From Oceanococcus atlanticus (GTDB lineage: Bacteria > Pseudomonadota > Gammaproteobacteria > Nevskiales > Oceanococcaceae), in the NCBI RefSeq assembly GCF_002088235.1, contig NZ_AQQV01000002.1, forward strand, positions 496,001-560,000: a DNA stretch of 64,000 nucleotides, given 5' to 3'. Each line of letters begins with the position of its first letter. Position 1 is the stretch's first letter. This document shows, piece after piece, positions 39,443-47,387 of the stretch. A program made the translations under genes and the position numbers. The notes under the pieces are model-generated. The model saw only the letters and a list, made by a program, of their open reading frames with translations, was not told where the DNA came from and did not search any database.

Positions 39443-41044
39443 TCAGTGGCGCGCTTCGGTAACAACCTGCGCCTTGTCGTTTTCGAAAGCCTCGACACAG
39501 AAACGCTCTTGTGGCTTCTCCGAGGCGGTCTTGGGAATGGCATCCATGATCTGGATGTAACGCGGCACGAAATTGGATTCGAGCTTCTCGCGGCAGGCCC
39601 GGAACAGCGCCTGTGGGTCGAGCGAACCGTTGCTGGGCACCACCGCGGCGACCACATCTTTTTCTCCCGGCGCGCCGGACGCCGCGGTGACGCCATAGAC
39701 GAACACGTCGTCCACCGCATCCTGCTCGGCGATCACTTTCTCGACGAAAGCCGGGTTAACGAAGTCACCGTTACAGCGGATGCCGCCGCCCTTGCGGTAT
39801 TCGAAATACAGCCAGCCGTTCTCGTCTTCATGCAGCACATCACCCATGCGCAGCCAGCCACCGGCGCACTTGGCCGCCGAGGCTTCCGGCTTGCCGTAGT
39901 ACTCGACCACAAAGGGCGAACCATCGGCATGCCGCATGAGCAGTTCGCCGGATTCACCCGGGGCCACTTCGTTGTCGTTTTCGTCAACGATCTTGTACTG
40001 CAGAATCGGGGCGACCTTGCCCACGCTGCCAACCGGACCAACACCCACCGGATTGACCACCAGACCGCCTTCGGCAGCGCCATAAAACTCCAGGATGCGC
40101 ACCCCGAAACGTTGCTCGAAGTCCTCCCAGATGGCCTTGGGCATTCCGGCGGAGACGATGAAGCGCACCGGGTTGTCGGCATCATTCGGCCTGCGTGGCT
40201 CGGCATAGACCGCGGTGGTCATGCCACCCAGCAAGGTGAAGGTGGTGCAACCGTACTGGCGGGTGATGTCCCACAGGCGGCTCTTGGTGAAACGCCGCGA
40301 CAGCACGCAGTGCATGTCGAGGATCAGTGTGGCCGCCAATGTCACCAGCTGGGCATTGGCATGGGTCAGTGACAGACCGGAATAAGGACGGTCGTCAGTG
40401 GTGTACTTGAACAGCTGACCGGCGGCTGCGGCCGTGCCGCAGAAGCGCGCATGGGTCATGATGATGCCCTTGGGATCACCGGTGGTGCCCGAGGTGTAGA
40501 TCAGCTGCATGGCGCCCTGCGGATCTTCGATTGCGATGGGCAGCTCGGCGCCATCGAAATCCATCACCTCGGCCAGCGGCGTGATGGCGGGCTCATCCGC
40601 CAACGACTTGTCGCTTTCGTCGGTGGGCATCGCTACCACCCAGCGCAAATCCTCAAGCTCGCCACGCACGCCGTTGAGGTTGTCCAGCGCATAGTCAGCC
40701 GCGATCACACCAACGCTGCCGGCGGCTTTGAGCATGTAGGCCAGCTTGTCGCCCTTGGTGCGTGGATCGATCGGCACGAACAGGGCATCGAGAATGCCGG
40801 CCGCCACCATGGCGTCAACAAACTCCACGTGATTGGCCATCAGCAGGGCGAATTTTTCGCCACGCCCAAGGCCCAGAGATTTGAGGCCTCGCGCCAGCGC
40901 CTGGCCGTTGCGCCAGAGCTGGGCAAAGCTGCGGGTTTCGTCGTCCCGCTTGCCACCACCTTCGATGGTGAGCACCGGTTCCGGGTCGTGCCGATCGGCT
41001 TTGGCCCGGACCACACCGGCGAGTGTCAGTTCGTCAATGCTCAT
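39443..41044 (-). CDS. Acyl-CoA synthetase (AMP-binding enzyme)
   Basis: Activates a carboxylic acid to its CoA thioester with ATP; 533 residues. The P-loop-like core motif is QLIYTSGTTGDPKG at about residue 178-191, the A5 motif is EFYGAAEGG and the A10 Lys lies in PKTASEKPQE near the C-terminus. The A8 region GGIRCNGDFVNPAFVE is unusual compared with the common KGFQISPAEVE. The gene is 3 bp behind the thiolase and shares its operon. The acid substrate is unknown; context suggests a fatty, terpenoid or steroid side-chain acid. Confidence 0.9.
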   Translation of the reverse strand: MSIDELTLAGVVRAKADRHDPEPVLTIEGGGKRDDETRSFAQLWRNGQALARGLKSLGLGRGEKFALLMANHVEFVDAMVAAGILDALFVPIDPRTKGDKLAYMLKAAGSVGVIAADYALDNLNGVRGELEDLRWVVAMPTDESDKSLADEPAITPLAEVMDFDGAELPIAIEDPQGAMQLIYTSGTTGDPKGIIMTHARFCGTAAAAGQLFKYTTDDRPYSGLSLTHANAQLVTLAATLILDMHCVLSRRFTKSRLWDITRQYGCTTFTLLGGMTTAVYAEPRRPNDADNPVRFIVSAGMPKAIWEDFEQRFGVRILEFYGAAEGGLVVNPVGVGPVGSVGKVAPILQYKIVDENDNEVAPGESGELLMRHADGSPFVVEYYGKPEASAAKCAGGWLRMGDVLHEDENGWLYFEYRKGGGIRCNGDFVNPAFVEKVIAEQDAVDDVFVYGVTAASGAPGEKDVVAAVVPSNGSLDPQALFRACREKLESNFVPRYIQIMDAIPKTASEKPQERFCVEAFENDKAQVVTEARH

Positions 41045-41047
41045 GAC

Positions 41048-42280
41048 TTAAACCTTCTGCAACATGGAAATCACAATGGCGGCAACGTCATTGCCGATAA
41101 ATCCGCCGCCGTTCTCGGCCAGCGCCAGCCGTGCGCCATCAACCTGGCGGGCACCGGCTTCGCCGCGCAGCTGGGTCACCAGCTCCACAATCTGTCCCGC
41201 ACCGGATGCGCCGATGGGGTGCCCCTTGCGCAACAGACCACCCGACGGGTTGACCGGCAGGCGGCCACCCAGGCGAGTCTCGCCATCCTCGATCAGACGC
41301 ACGGATTCACCCTTGGCGCACAGGCCCAACAATTCGTAATAGATCACCTCGGCCGGCGCCGAAGCATCGTGCAGCTCAACCACGCTGAGCTCATCCGGCC
41401 CCAGGCCTGCTTCGGCATAGACCTGATTGACGGTCATCTCCGGCGCATCCGGCTTGCCCGGATCATCGTGTCCGGAAGCCAGCACCGAAGACAGCACCCG
41501 AACCATGCGCCCCAGCCCCAGCTGGCGTGCCTTGCGCTCGGACACCAGCACCACTGCCGCGGCCCCATCACCAATCGGCGAGCACATCGGCAAAGTCAGC
41601 GGATCAACCACCGGGCGCGCCGCCAGCACGTCCTCGACGCTCAGCTCGTCCTGATACTGGGCCTTGGGATTGAGGCTGCCGTGGAAAGAATTCTTGGCCG
41701 AGACCATCGCGAAATGGCGCTGGGTCGAGCCATAGGTTTGCATGTGGGTGCGCGCCATCGAGGCGTAGATGTCCATGAACATGGACCGGGTGCTGCCGGC
41801 ACCTTCGATATCCGCGGTGGAACCTGTGGCCCTGGCATTTTCCGCCAGGCGCCGCTTGACCCCTTCCATGTCTTCGGTGTCGACCGCACCCTGAAACACC
41901 GAGAAGGTGGCCAGCTTGTCTTCGCTGTAGAGTTTTTCGGTCCCGCACACCAGCACCACGTCATAGGCACCGGCACTGACCATGGCCGCCGCCTGCTGGA
42001 AAGCGGTGGCGGAGGTGGCGCAGGCGTTCTCTACATTGACCACCGGAATTTCGCCGATGCCCATGCCACGCAGCACGCACTGTCCCGGCACCAGCACCTG
42101 GCCGGTGACCACGGCCGCGCCGCCATTGCCCATGTAGGCGGCCTGAATATCGGACTTGTCCAGCCCGGCATCGGTCAGCGCCGCGCTGATGGCTTCCTGG
42201 CCGAGCGATTTGAGCCCGCGGTCCAGATATTTGCCAAAGCGCGTCATGCCCACGCCCGCCACGTAAGCGTTCATTTTCAT
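41048..42280 (-). CDS. SCP2-type thiolase-like protein
   Basis: 410 residues. The thiolase fold N-terminus is present with nucleophile Cys87 in VNVENACATSAT; the His is in KGHPIGASGAGQIV. HDA replaces the HDC/NEAF motif (VELHDASAP), and the C-terminal GGG motif reads AENGGGF with no Cys. That is the pattern of SCP2/Ltp-type thiolases and of thiolase-like aldolases of steroid side-chain breakdown, rather than FadA. It may cleave a branched beta-keto or beta-hydroxy acyl-CoA. No DUF35 partner is adjacent. Confidence 0.85.
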   Translation of the reverse strand: MKMNAYVAGVGMTRFGKYLDRGLKSLGQEAISAALTDAGLDKSDIQAAYMGNGGAAVVTGQVLVPGQCVLRGMGIGEIPVVNVENACATSATAFQQAAAMVSAGAYDVVLVCGTEKLYSEDKLATFSVFQGAVDTEDMEGVKRRLAENARATGSTADIEGAGSTRSMFMDIYASMARTHMQTYGSTQRHFAMVSAKNSFHGSLNPKAQYQDELSVEDVLAARPVVDPLTLPMCSPIGDGAAAVVLVSERKARQLGLGRMVRVLSSVLASGHDDPGKPDAPEMTVNQVYAEAGLGPDELSVVELHDASAPAEVIYYELLGLCAKGESVRLIEDGETRLGGRLPVNPSGGLLRKGHPIGASGAGQIVELVTQLRGEAGARQVDGARLALAENGGGFIGNDVAAIVISMLQKV

Positions 42281-42299
42281 GATGAATCCTTGAAGGTGA

Positions 42300-42322
42300 G
42301 GGGCGCACGCCGGGTGCGCCCC
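42300..42322 (-). repeat. Hairpin between acyl-CoA dehydrogenase and thiolase genes
   Basis: GGGGCGCAC (42300-42308) pairs with GTGCGCCCC (42314-42322) around a 5-nt loop. There is no T-run in the direction of transcription. It probably protects or processes the polycistronic mRNA. Confidence 0.45.
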
Positions 42323-42339
42323 AGGTATCGATCTGAGTC

Positions 42340-43641
42340 TTAGAGCAGATCCGGATCCATCAGGTAGTAGCCACCCTTGATCGCCAGCACGTCATTGGTG
42401 CCGTCTTCGATCAGCGAGGCACGCGAATCACGCATGATCTTTTCCATCGGGTACTCGTGGGTCAGACCGTTGCCGCCGAAGATCCCCAGAGCCTCACTGG
42501 ACACCTCAAAGGCGGTTTGCGTGCCCAGTGTTTTGGCGCACATGGCGGCCTGCAGGGCCGGCACATCACTGGTCATGTTGTAGTGCACGACACGCCGGGT
42601 CAGGCTTGAGGCTGCCTCGACACTGCGGAACATGTGGAACAGCTTGTAGGCCACCAGCTGGTGGTTGAAGATCGGCACCCCGCCTTGCTTGCGCTCGTGG
42701 GCGTAAGCATGGGCCAGGTGATAGGCCGAGCGCGCAGCGCCGGTCCAGATTGCGCCCATCAAGGCATTGGCTTCGGAGTGAATGCAGTAAACCGCACGCA
42801 GATAGTCCTCGGGGCCGGCGAGCACGTAGTCAAGCGACACTTCCACGTCATTGAAGAAGATTTCGCCTTGAGGGTCGCCACGCTGGCCCAGTTTTTCCAG
42901 CGGTTTGCCACGGCTGATGCCCGGCAGATCCAGCGGAATGACCAGCACGCAGCCACCTTCCACGCTCGGGCCATCACCGAAATCAGCCGCGCAGTAGAGA
43001 ATGCAGTGCTTGGCGCAGGTGCCGTTGGAGACCCAGGCTGACTTCTGCCCGTTGAGGATGATCTTGTCCTTGTAGAAGCGCGCCACGGTGTTGGGCCTGC
43101 CGTACTTGGCCCCGGGATGGCGCACCATGCCCTGCGGGTCGATCGAGTCCGACCCGTGATCCGGCTCGGTGATGCCCCAGCAACCCAGTTCGGTTTCCGG
43201 AAAGCGCTCCATCAGGAACTGATTGCCGAACAGCATCGACACATAGGTCGGCAGCATGCCCGCGGCGACCGAAATGGCCAGACCGCCGTCGCCATAACCC
43301 AATTCTTCAAGCAGCACACAGAACAGATTGGCGCGCGCTTCCGGCTCCATCTGGGCGAGCATGCTCAGCTCCACGCCCAGCTCCTGATAGCGTTTGTGGA
43401 AGGTCCAGAACTCCGATCCTTCGGCGATGATCTGGTCGGCCGGCAAGCGGTCCAGGCGTTGACCGATCGGGCGCATGACCTCGACGGCGAACTTGCGCAG
43501 CTGCGGCTGGAACTCGCGGGTGATGTCGTCCAGCGGCGGCTGAATGCCAAAGCCATCGATCTTCGACTTGGGATTCTGCGGCCAGCCATGAGCCGGCGAC
43601 TGACGCGACATCTGCGGGAATTCAGGGGGATTGCTGGTCAT
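42340..43641 (-). CDS. Acyl-CoA dehydrogenase
   Basis: 433 residues from ATG 43641, with AAGGAGA 9 nt upstream. The three-domain acyl-CoA dehydrogenase layout is visible: helical N-terminus, a middle strand domain with CWGITEPDHGSDS (FAD contact) and a helical C-terminus with IFGGNGLTHEYPMEKIMRD and IEDGTNDVLA, where the catalytic Glu is expected. It makes the alpha,beta-double bond in beta-oxidation with FAD. First gene of the operon acyl-CoA dehydrogenase-thiolase-synthetase-reductase-tatA, with dyad site B 87 bp upstream. Confidence 0.92.
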   Translation of the reverse strand: MTSNPPEFPQMSRQSPAHGWPQNPKSKIDGFGIQPPLDDITREFQPQLRKFAVEVMRPIGQRLDRLPADQIIAEGSEFWTFHKRYQELGVELSMLAQMEPEARANLFCVLLEELGYGDGGLAISVAAGMLPTYVSMLFGNQFLMERFPETELGCWGITEPDHGSDSIDPQGMVRHPGAKYGRPNTVARFYKDKIILNGQKSAWVSNGTCAKHCILYCAADFGDGPSVEGGCVLVIPLDLPGISRGKPLEKLGQRGDPQGEIFFNDVEVSLDYVLAGPEDYLRAVYCIHSEANALMGAIWTGAARSAYHLAHAYAHERKQGGVPIFNHQLVAYKLFHMFRSVEAASSLTRRVVHYNMTSDVPALQAAMCAKTLGTQTAFEVSSEALGIFGGNGLTHEYPMEKIMRDSRASLIEDGTNDVLAIKGGYYLMDPDLL

Positions 43642-43728
43642 GCTGCTTGTCTCCTTCAAATCGGCCTTGGCGACGCGGTGCTCCGCGTTCGTGTGGTAGC
43701 TACTATCGCGACCAACCCCCCAGCCTTG

Positions 43729-43748
43729 GCCCTAACGATCGAAGGGTT
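43729..43748. promoter_or_regulatory. Dyad regulatory site B (shared 20-bp motif)
   Basis: GCCCTAACGATCGAAGGGTT, then TTGCCCCC. An imperfect inverted repeat with CCTAAC as the left half, in the 212-bp gap between the acyl-CoA dehydrogenase and the divergent LuxR gene. It matches sites at 35402 and 56757. Confidence 0.5.
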
Positions 43749-43853
43749 TTGCCCCCCCTACCCCACCTCAGCCCCCCATGGCCTCGGCAAACAGTGCAGA
43801 ATGCCAATCTCACGACAGTCCTTATTTACCGATTGAATCGTTGATCGCAGCCC

Positions 43854-46568
43854 ATGTCGCCCAGCCAGCCCCAAACCCCACTCCTGGAGTCGAAATTCAA
43901 CCCCGCCATCAGTGCGGCACAGCTGATTGAGCGTTCGCGGCTGGATGTACCGGACACCTTTCTGGACGCCAAAGCCACGGTTGCCGGAATCAGCGCGCCC
44001 GCGGGCTATGGAAAATCGACCATCCTGGCGACCTGGCAGCAAACGCTGAGCGAGCACGGCATTCGCGCGGCGTGGCTCAGCCTGGACGAGAACGACAACG
44101 ATCCGGCACGCTTCATGCGCTATTTGGGCGGCGCCCTGAGTCGCGCGCTGGATACAGAGTCGCGACACTGGTCGGCGGATTTGAACAGCGACGATCAGCG
44201 GCTGATTACGCTGGAGCGCCTGGCCGCCCAGCTGGCCACACTGGATGTGCGTGTGTGCCTGTTTCTGGATGACCTGCATGTGCTTGAAAACAAAAGTGTG
44301 CTGGACACCGTGCACTGGTTGGCCCACTACGCGCCTGAGCAACTTCAACTGGTCCTGGCAGGCCGATCGCTGGCGGCCCTGCCACTGAGCCGTTTGCGCG
44401 TGCGCCGCAAGTTGGTGGAACTGGGCGAAAGCGATCTGAAATTCACCACAGAAGAAGCGCGCAGTTTCTTCTCCAGCCGCGGCATCAGTGCGCTCAGCGA
44501 TGCCAATCTGCATATGCTGATGGCGCGTACCGAAGGCTGGCCAGCTGGACTTGAACTGGCCGGCATCCTGCTGGAAAGCGCCAGCGACCCGCGCTCGTTG
44601 ATTGAGGACTTCACCGGCAACGAGCAAAACGTGATGGAGTACCTTGGCGAGGTGCTGCTTGAACAGCTCGACCAGGACACCCGCGAATTTCTGTTTGCTA
44701 CGGCTCAGTTCCGCCGCGTCAATGCCGAACTGGCACAGCAGGTCACCGGCCTGACCAATGCCCAACAGCGCCTCGACGAACTGCATCGTGGCAATTTCTT
44801 TCTCAGTCGCATGGATGGCGACGGGCGATGGTTTCGCTACCACCAGCTGATCCGTGATTTCCTATGCGAGCGGGGTCAGCAGGAAAACCCTGAGCAATCA
44901 CGAGAAACCTTGATTCGCGGCGCCAATCATTATTACGCGCAGGATCTGCACTACGAAGCCATCCAATGCGCAATGCGTGCCCAAGCCTGGGACGTGGCGG
45001 GCGCTTGGCTTGCCCAACATGTGGAAGATCTGGTGTTACGCCAGGGCTACCTGCAATCCATCATGGACTGGATGCAACGGCTGCCGCAGGAGTGGGCTGA
45101 CCGCTACCCCAAAATCCGCATCAACTATGCGTTCGCGCTGACTTTTTTCGGTCGCCATCAGGAGACCGAAGCCCAAATCCAGCAGTTGGAGGCGCTACGC
45201 GATCGATTGGCTCAAGCCGACCAGCCCAACCATAAAGTCATCGACGAGTTGGAATGCGCCATCGGCGGCCAGCGCAGCTATCTGTATGCCTTGATGGATA
45301 ATCGCGAAGGCGCCTTGAGCGAGTCGAAAGCCTGGCTGGAACGGTGGCCGGACGCGCCGGCTGATCAGCGTGGCGGCATTTCCAATGTGCTGACCTTTGC
45401 CTACAAGTGCTTTGGCGAGCTCGATACCGCGATGGCGGTGTCCAACGACGTGATGCGCTGGGTGCCCAGCAAAACGGAAGGCTATTACGTCTTTTCCTGG
45501 TTTTACTGCGTACGTTGTTATCTGCTGCTCAAGCGCGGTGAATTCCATGCCGCACGGCAGACGGCCATCGAAGCCCTGGAAACGCTGGAGCGCCGCGCCG
45601 GACGAGCCGACTGGCTCAACAGCAGCTATCTGCATGGCGTGCTTGCCATGGTCTATTACGAATTCGGCGAGATGCCCAAAGCCGAAGCGCATCTGGAAAT
45701 GGGTCTGTCCGAAGACGACAACTACATCCAGGCCGATCATCACATCGTGCGCTATCTCACCCAGGCACGCTTCCAGCGCTGGCGTGGCGACACAAGACAG
45801 GGCCTGGCCATCATGCAACAGGGCCGCGCCATCAGCGAGCGGCTCAATCTGCCGCGCCCGGCCATGAGCCTGGTCGCCGAGGAAATCACCTGGTACGCCC
45901 GAGATGGTCAGCTGGACAAAGCCCGTGAACTGGCCGCGCGCTATCACCTCGACGTCATGCCGGAAGGTGCCAATCTCGATTTACGCGAGGAAAAGAGTTA
46001 CCGCACAGTGGCGCGTTGCCAGTTACAGGAATGTCCGGAGCAAGTCGCCAACATGCTCAACTCTGGCATCCAGCACTGTGTTGCCAAAGGTCTGCCGCAT
46101 CGCCAGCTTGAGTTGATGATGCTACAGGCCATGGCCCTGCAACAGGCCGGCGATGTTGATCAAGCGGTTGAGGTGGTCACACAAGCGCTGATGGTGGCAG
46201 CACCACGTGGCTACTACCGGGTTTTTCGTGATGAAGGTGAGCCCATCGCCAAGCTGCTGGCGCGGGTCAAACTGAGCGATCAGCAGCAGGCAGCAGCGGC
46301 GCTGCTCAAGCGTTTGCTGGACGAATCTTCACAGAGCAGCCGCCCGCGGGGCCAAGATGGCAACACGGGCCTGGTCGAGCCTTTGACCCAGCGCGAACTA
46401 CAGATTCTAGGGCGCCTGCAATCAGACCTGAGCAATCGCGAGATCGCCGAGGCCATCTTTGTCTCCGAAGGCACCCTCAAATGGCATCTGCACAACATCT
46501 ACGGCAAGCTCGGCGTGCGCACCCGCTCGGGTGCGCTGGCCACCGCCAAGGATCTGGGCCTGGTCTAG
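43854..46568 (+). CDS. MalT/AlkS-type LuxR family regulator
   Basis: 904 residues. An N-terminal STAND-type ATPase domain holds the P-loop ISAPAGYGKSTIL at about residues 43-55 and a Walker B region VCLFLDDL near 140. A long TPR-like middle follows, and the C-terminal LuxR helix-turn-helix (LTQRELQILGRLQ and NREIAEAIFVSEGTLKWHL) ends the protein. This is the layout of MalT and of AlkS, the alkane regulator of Pseudomonas. It is divergent from the acyl-CoA operon across dyad site B and is the obvious candidate to bind that motif. Inducer unknown. Confidence 0.9.
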   Translation: MSPSQPQTPLLESKFNPAISAAQLIERSRLDVPDTFLDAKATVAGISAPAGYGKSTILATWQQTLSEHGIRAAWLSLDENDNDPARFMRYLGGALSRALDTESRHWSADLNSDDQRLITLERLAAQLATLDVRVCLFLDDLHVLENKSVLDTVHWLAHYAPEQLQLVLAGRSLAALPLSRLRVRRKLVELGESDLKFTTEEARSFFSSRGISALSDANLHMLMARTEGWPAGLELAGILLESASDPRSLIEDFTGNEQNVMEYLGEVLLEQLDQDTREFLFATAQFRRVNAELAQQVTGLTNAQQRLDELHRGNFFLSRMDGDGRWFRYHQLIRDFLCERGQQENPEQSRETLIRGANHYYAQDLHYEAIQCAMRAQAWDVAGAWLAQHVEDLVLRQGYLQSIMDWMQRLPQEWADRYPKIRINYAFALTFFGRHQETEAQIQQLEALRDRLAQADQPNHKVIDELECAIGGQRSYLYALMDNREGALSESKAWLERWPDAPADQRGGISNVLTFAYKCFGELDTAMAVSNDVMRWVPSKTEGYYVFSWFYCVRCYLLLKRGEFHAARQTAIEALETLERRAGRADWLNSSYLHGVLAMVYYEFGEMPKAEAHLEMGLSEDDNYIQADHHIVRYLTQARFQRWRGDTRQGLAIMQQGRAISERLNLPRPAMSLVAEEITWYARDGQLDKARELAARYHLDVMPEGANLDLREEKSYRTVARCQLQECPEQVANMLNSGIQHCVAKGLPHRQLELMMLQAMALQQAGDVDQAVEVVTQALMVAAPRGYYRVFRDEGEPIAKLLARVKLSDQQQAAAALLKRLLDESSQSSRPRGQDGNTGLVEPLTQRELQILGRLQSDLSNREIAEAIFVSEGTLKWHLHNIYGKLGVRTRSGALATAKDLGLV

Positions 46569-46571
46569 GCC

Positions 46572-47336
46572 TCAGGCCGTATGGCCGCCATCGATAATGA
46601 GATCGGCACCGGTCATGAAACTGGATTCGTCCGAGGCCAGGAACAGAATCCCGTTAGCAATTTCTTCCGGCTGCGCCATCCGCCCCATCGGGATTGAGGC
46701 CAGCACCTTGGCGGTGAAGGCCTCGGCCATGGCCGGCTCCATGCTGGCCACCGCATCGCGCACCATCGCGGTCTCGACAAAGCCCGGGCACATGCAATTG
46801 ACGCGGATGTTATAGCCCTCAAGCGCACACAACTTGGCCGCCGATTTGGAAAAGATGCGCACCCCGCCCTTGGAGGCGTTGTAGGCCATCACCAGCGGTT
46901 CGCCGAGGATGCCTTCAATGCTCGCCACGTTGATGATCGAACCACCACCGGACGCCTTCATCGCCGCAATACCTTTGCGTGTGCCTTTCATGACCGCGGT
47001 GAGATTGATCGCGATAGTCTGGTCCCATTCCTCGTCGGTCTGGGTTTCAATCGTGCCGGGCAAGCCGATACCGGCGCTGTTGACCAACACATCGAGACGC
47101 CCCCAACGGCTGTTGACCTGATCCAGCACCGCGCTCCACTGCGCATCATCGACCACATCGTGCCGCGCGGTGGCCACGTCACCGTTTAATGTCTGGGCCG
47201 CGTCAGCCAGGGCTTGTTCATGAATGTCGCTCAGCATCACCTTGGCGCCTTCCTCGACGAAGCGGCGCGCTGTCGCCAAGCCAATGCCGGATGCTGCGCC
47301 GGTAATCAAACACACTTTGCCTTGTAATCGGCCCAT
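46572..47336 (-). CDS. Short-chain dehydrogenase/reductase
   Basis: 254 residues. NAD-binding TGAASGIG at about 12-19, Asp at the end of the second strand (MLSDIHE) for NAD preference, NSAG, catalytic Ser in NVASIEG and YNASK at about 155-159. Related in style to cyclohexanol, cyclopentanol and hydroxysteroid dehydrogenases; the substrate is not known. It is the last gene of the minus-strand envelope cluster, 51 bp after the TPR-like gene, and ends 3 bp from the convergent LuxR stop. Confidence 0.88.
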   Translation of the reverse strand: MGRLQGKVCLITGAASGIGLATARRFVEEGAKVMLSDIHEQALADAAQTLNGDVATARHDVVDDAQWSAVLDQVNSRWGRLDVLVNSAGIGLPGTIETQTDEEWDQTIAINLTAVMKGTRKGIAAMKASGGGSIINVASIEGILGEPLVMAYNASKGGVRIFSKSAAKLCALEGYNIRVNCMCPGFVETAMVRDAVASMEPAMAEAFTAKVLASIPMGRMAQPEEIANGILFLASDESSFMTGADLIIDGGHTA

Positions 47337-47387
47337 TTTTGTCTCCTGCTGATGTTTTGGAATTAGAAGATCCGAGTGCCAGCGTGC

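Noticed and set aside
40451-42343. 630-residue open frame on the plus strand
   Set aside because: It is antisense to the synthetase and thiolase genes, which have clear motifs; its composition (His- and Arg-rich) is typical of a GC-driven shadow frame.
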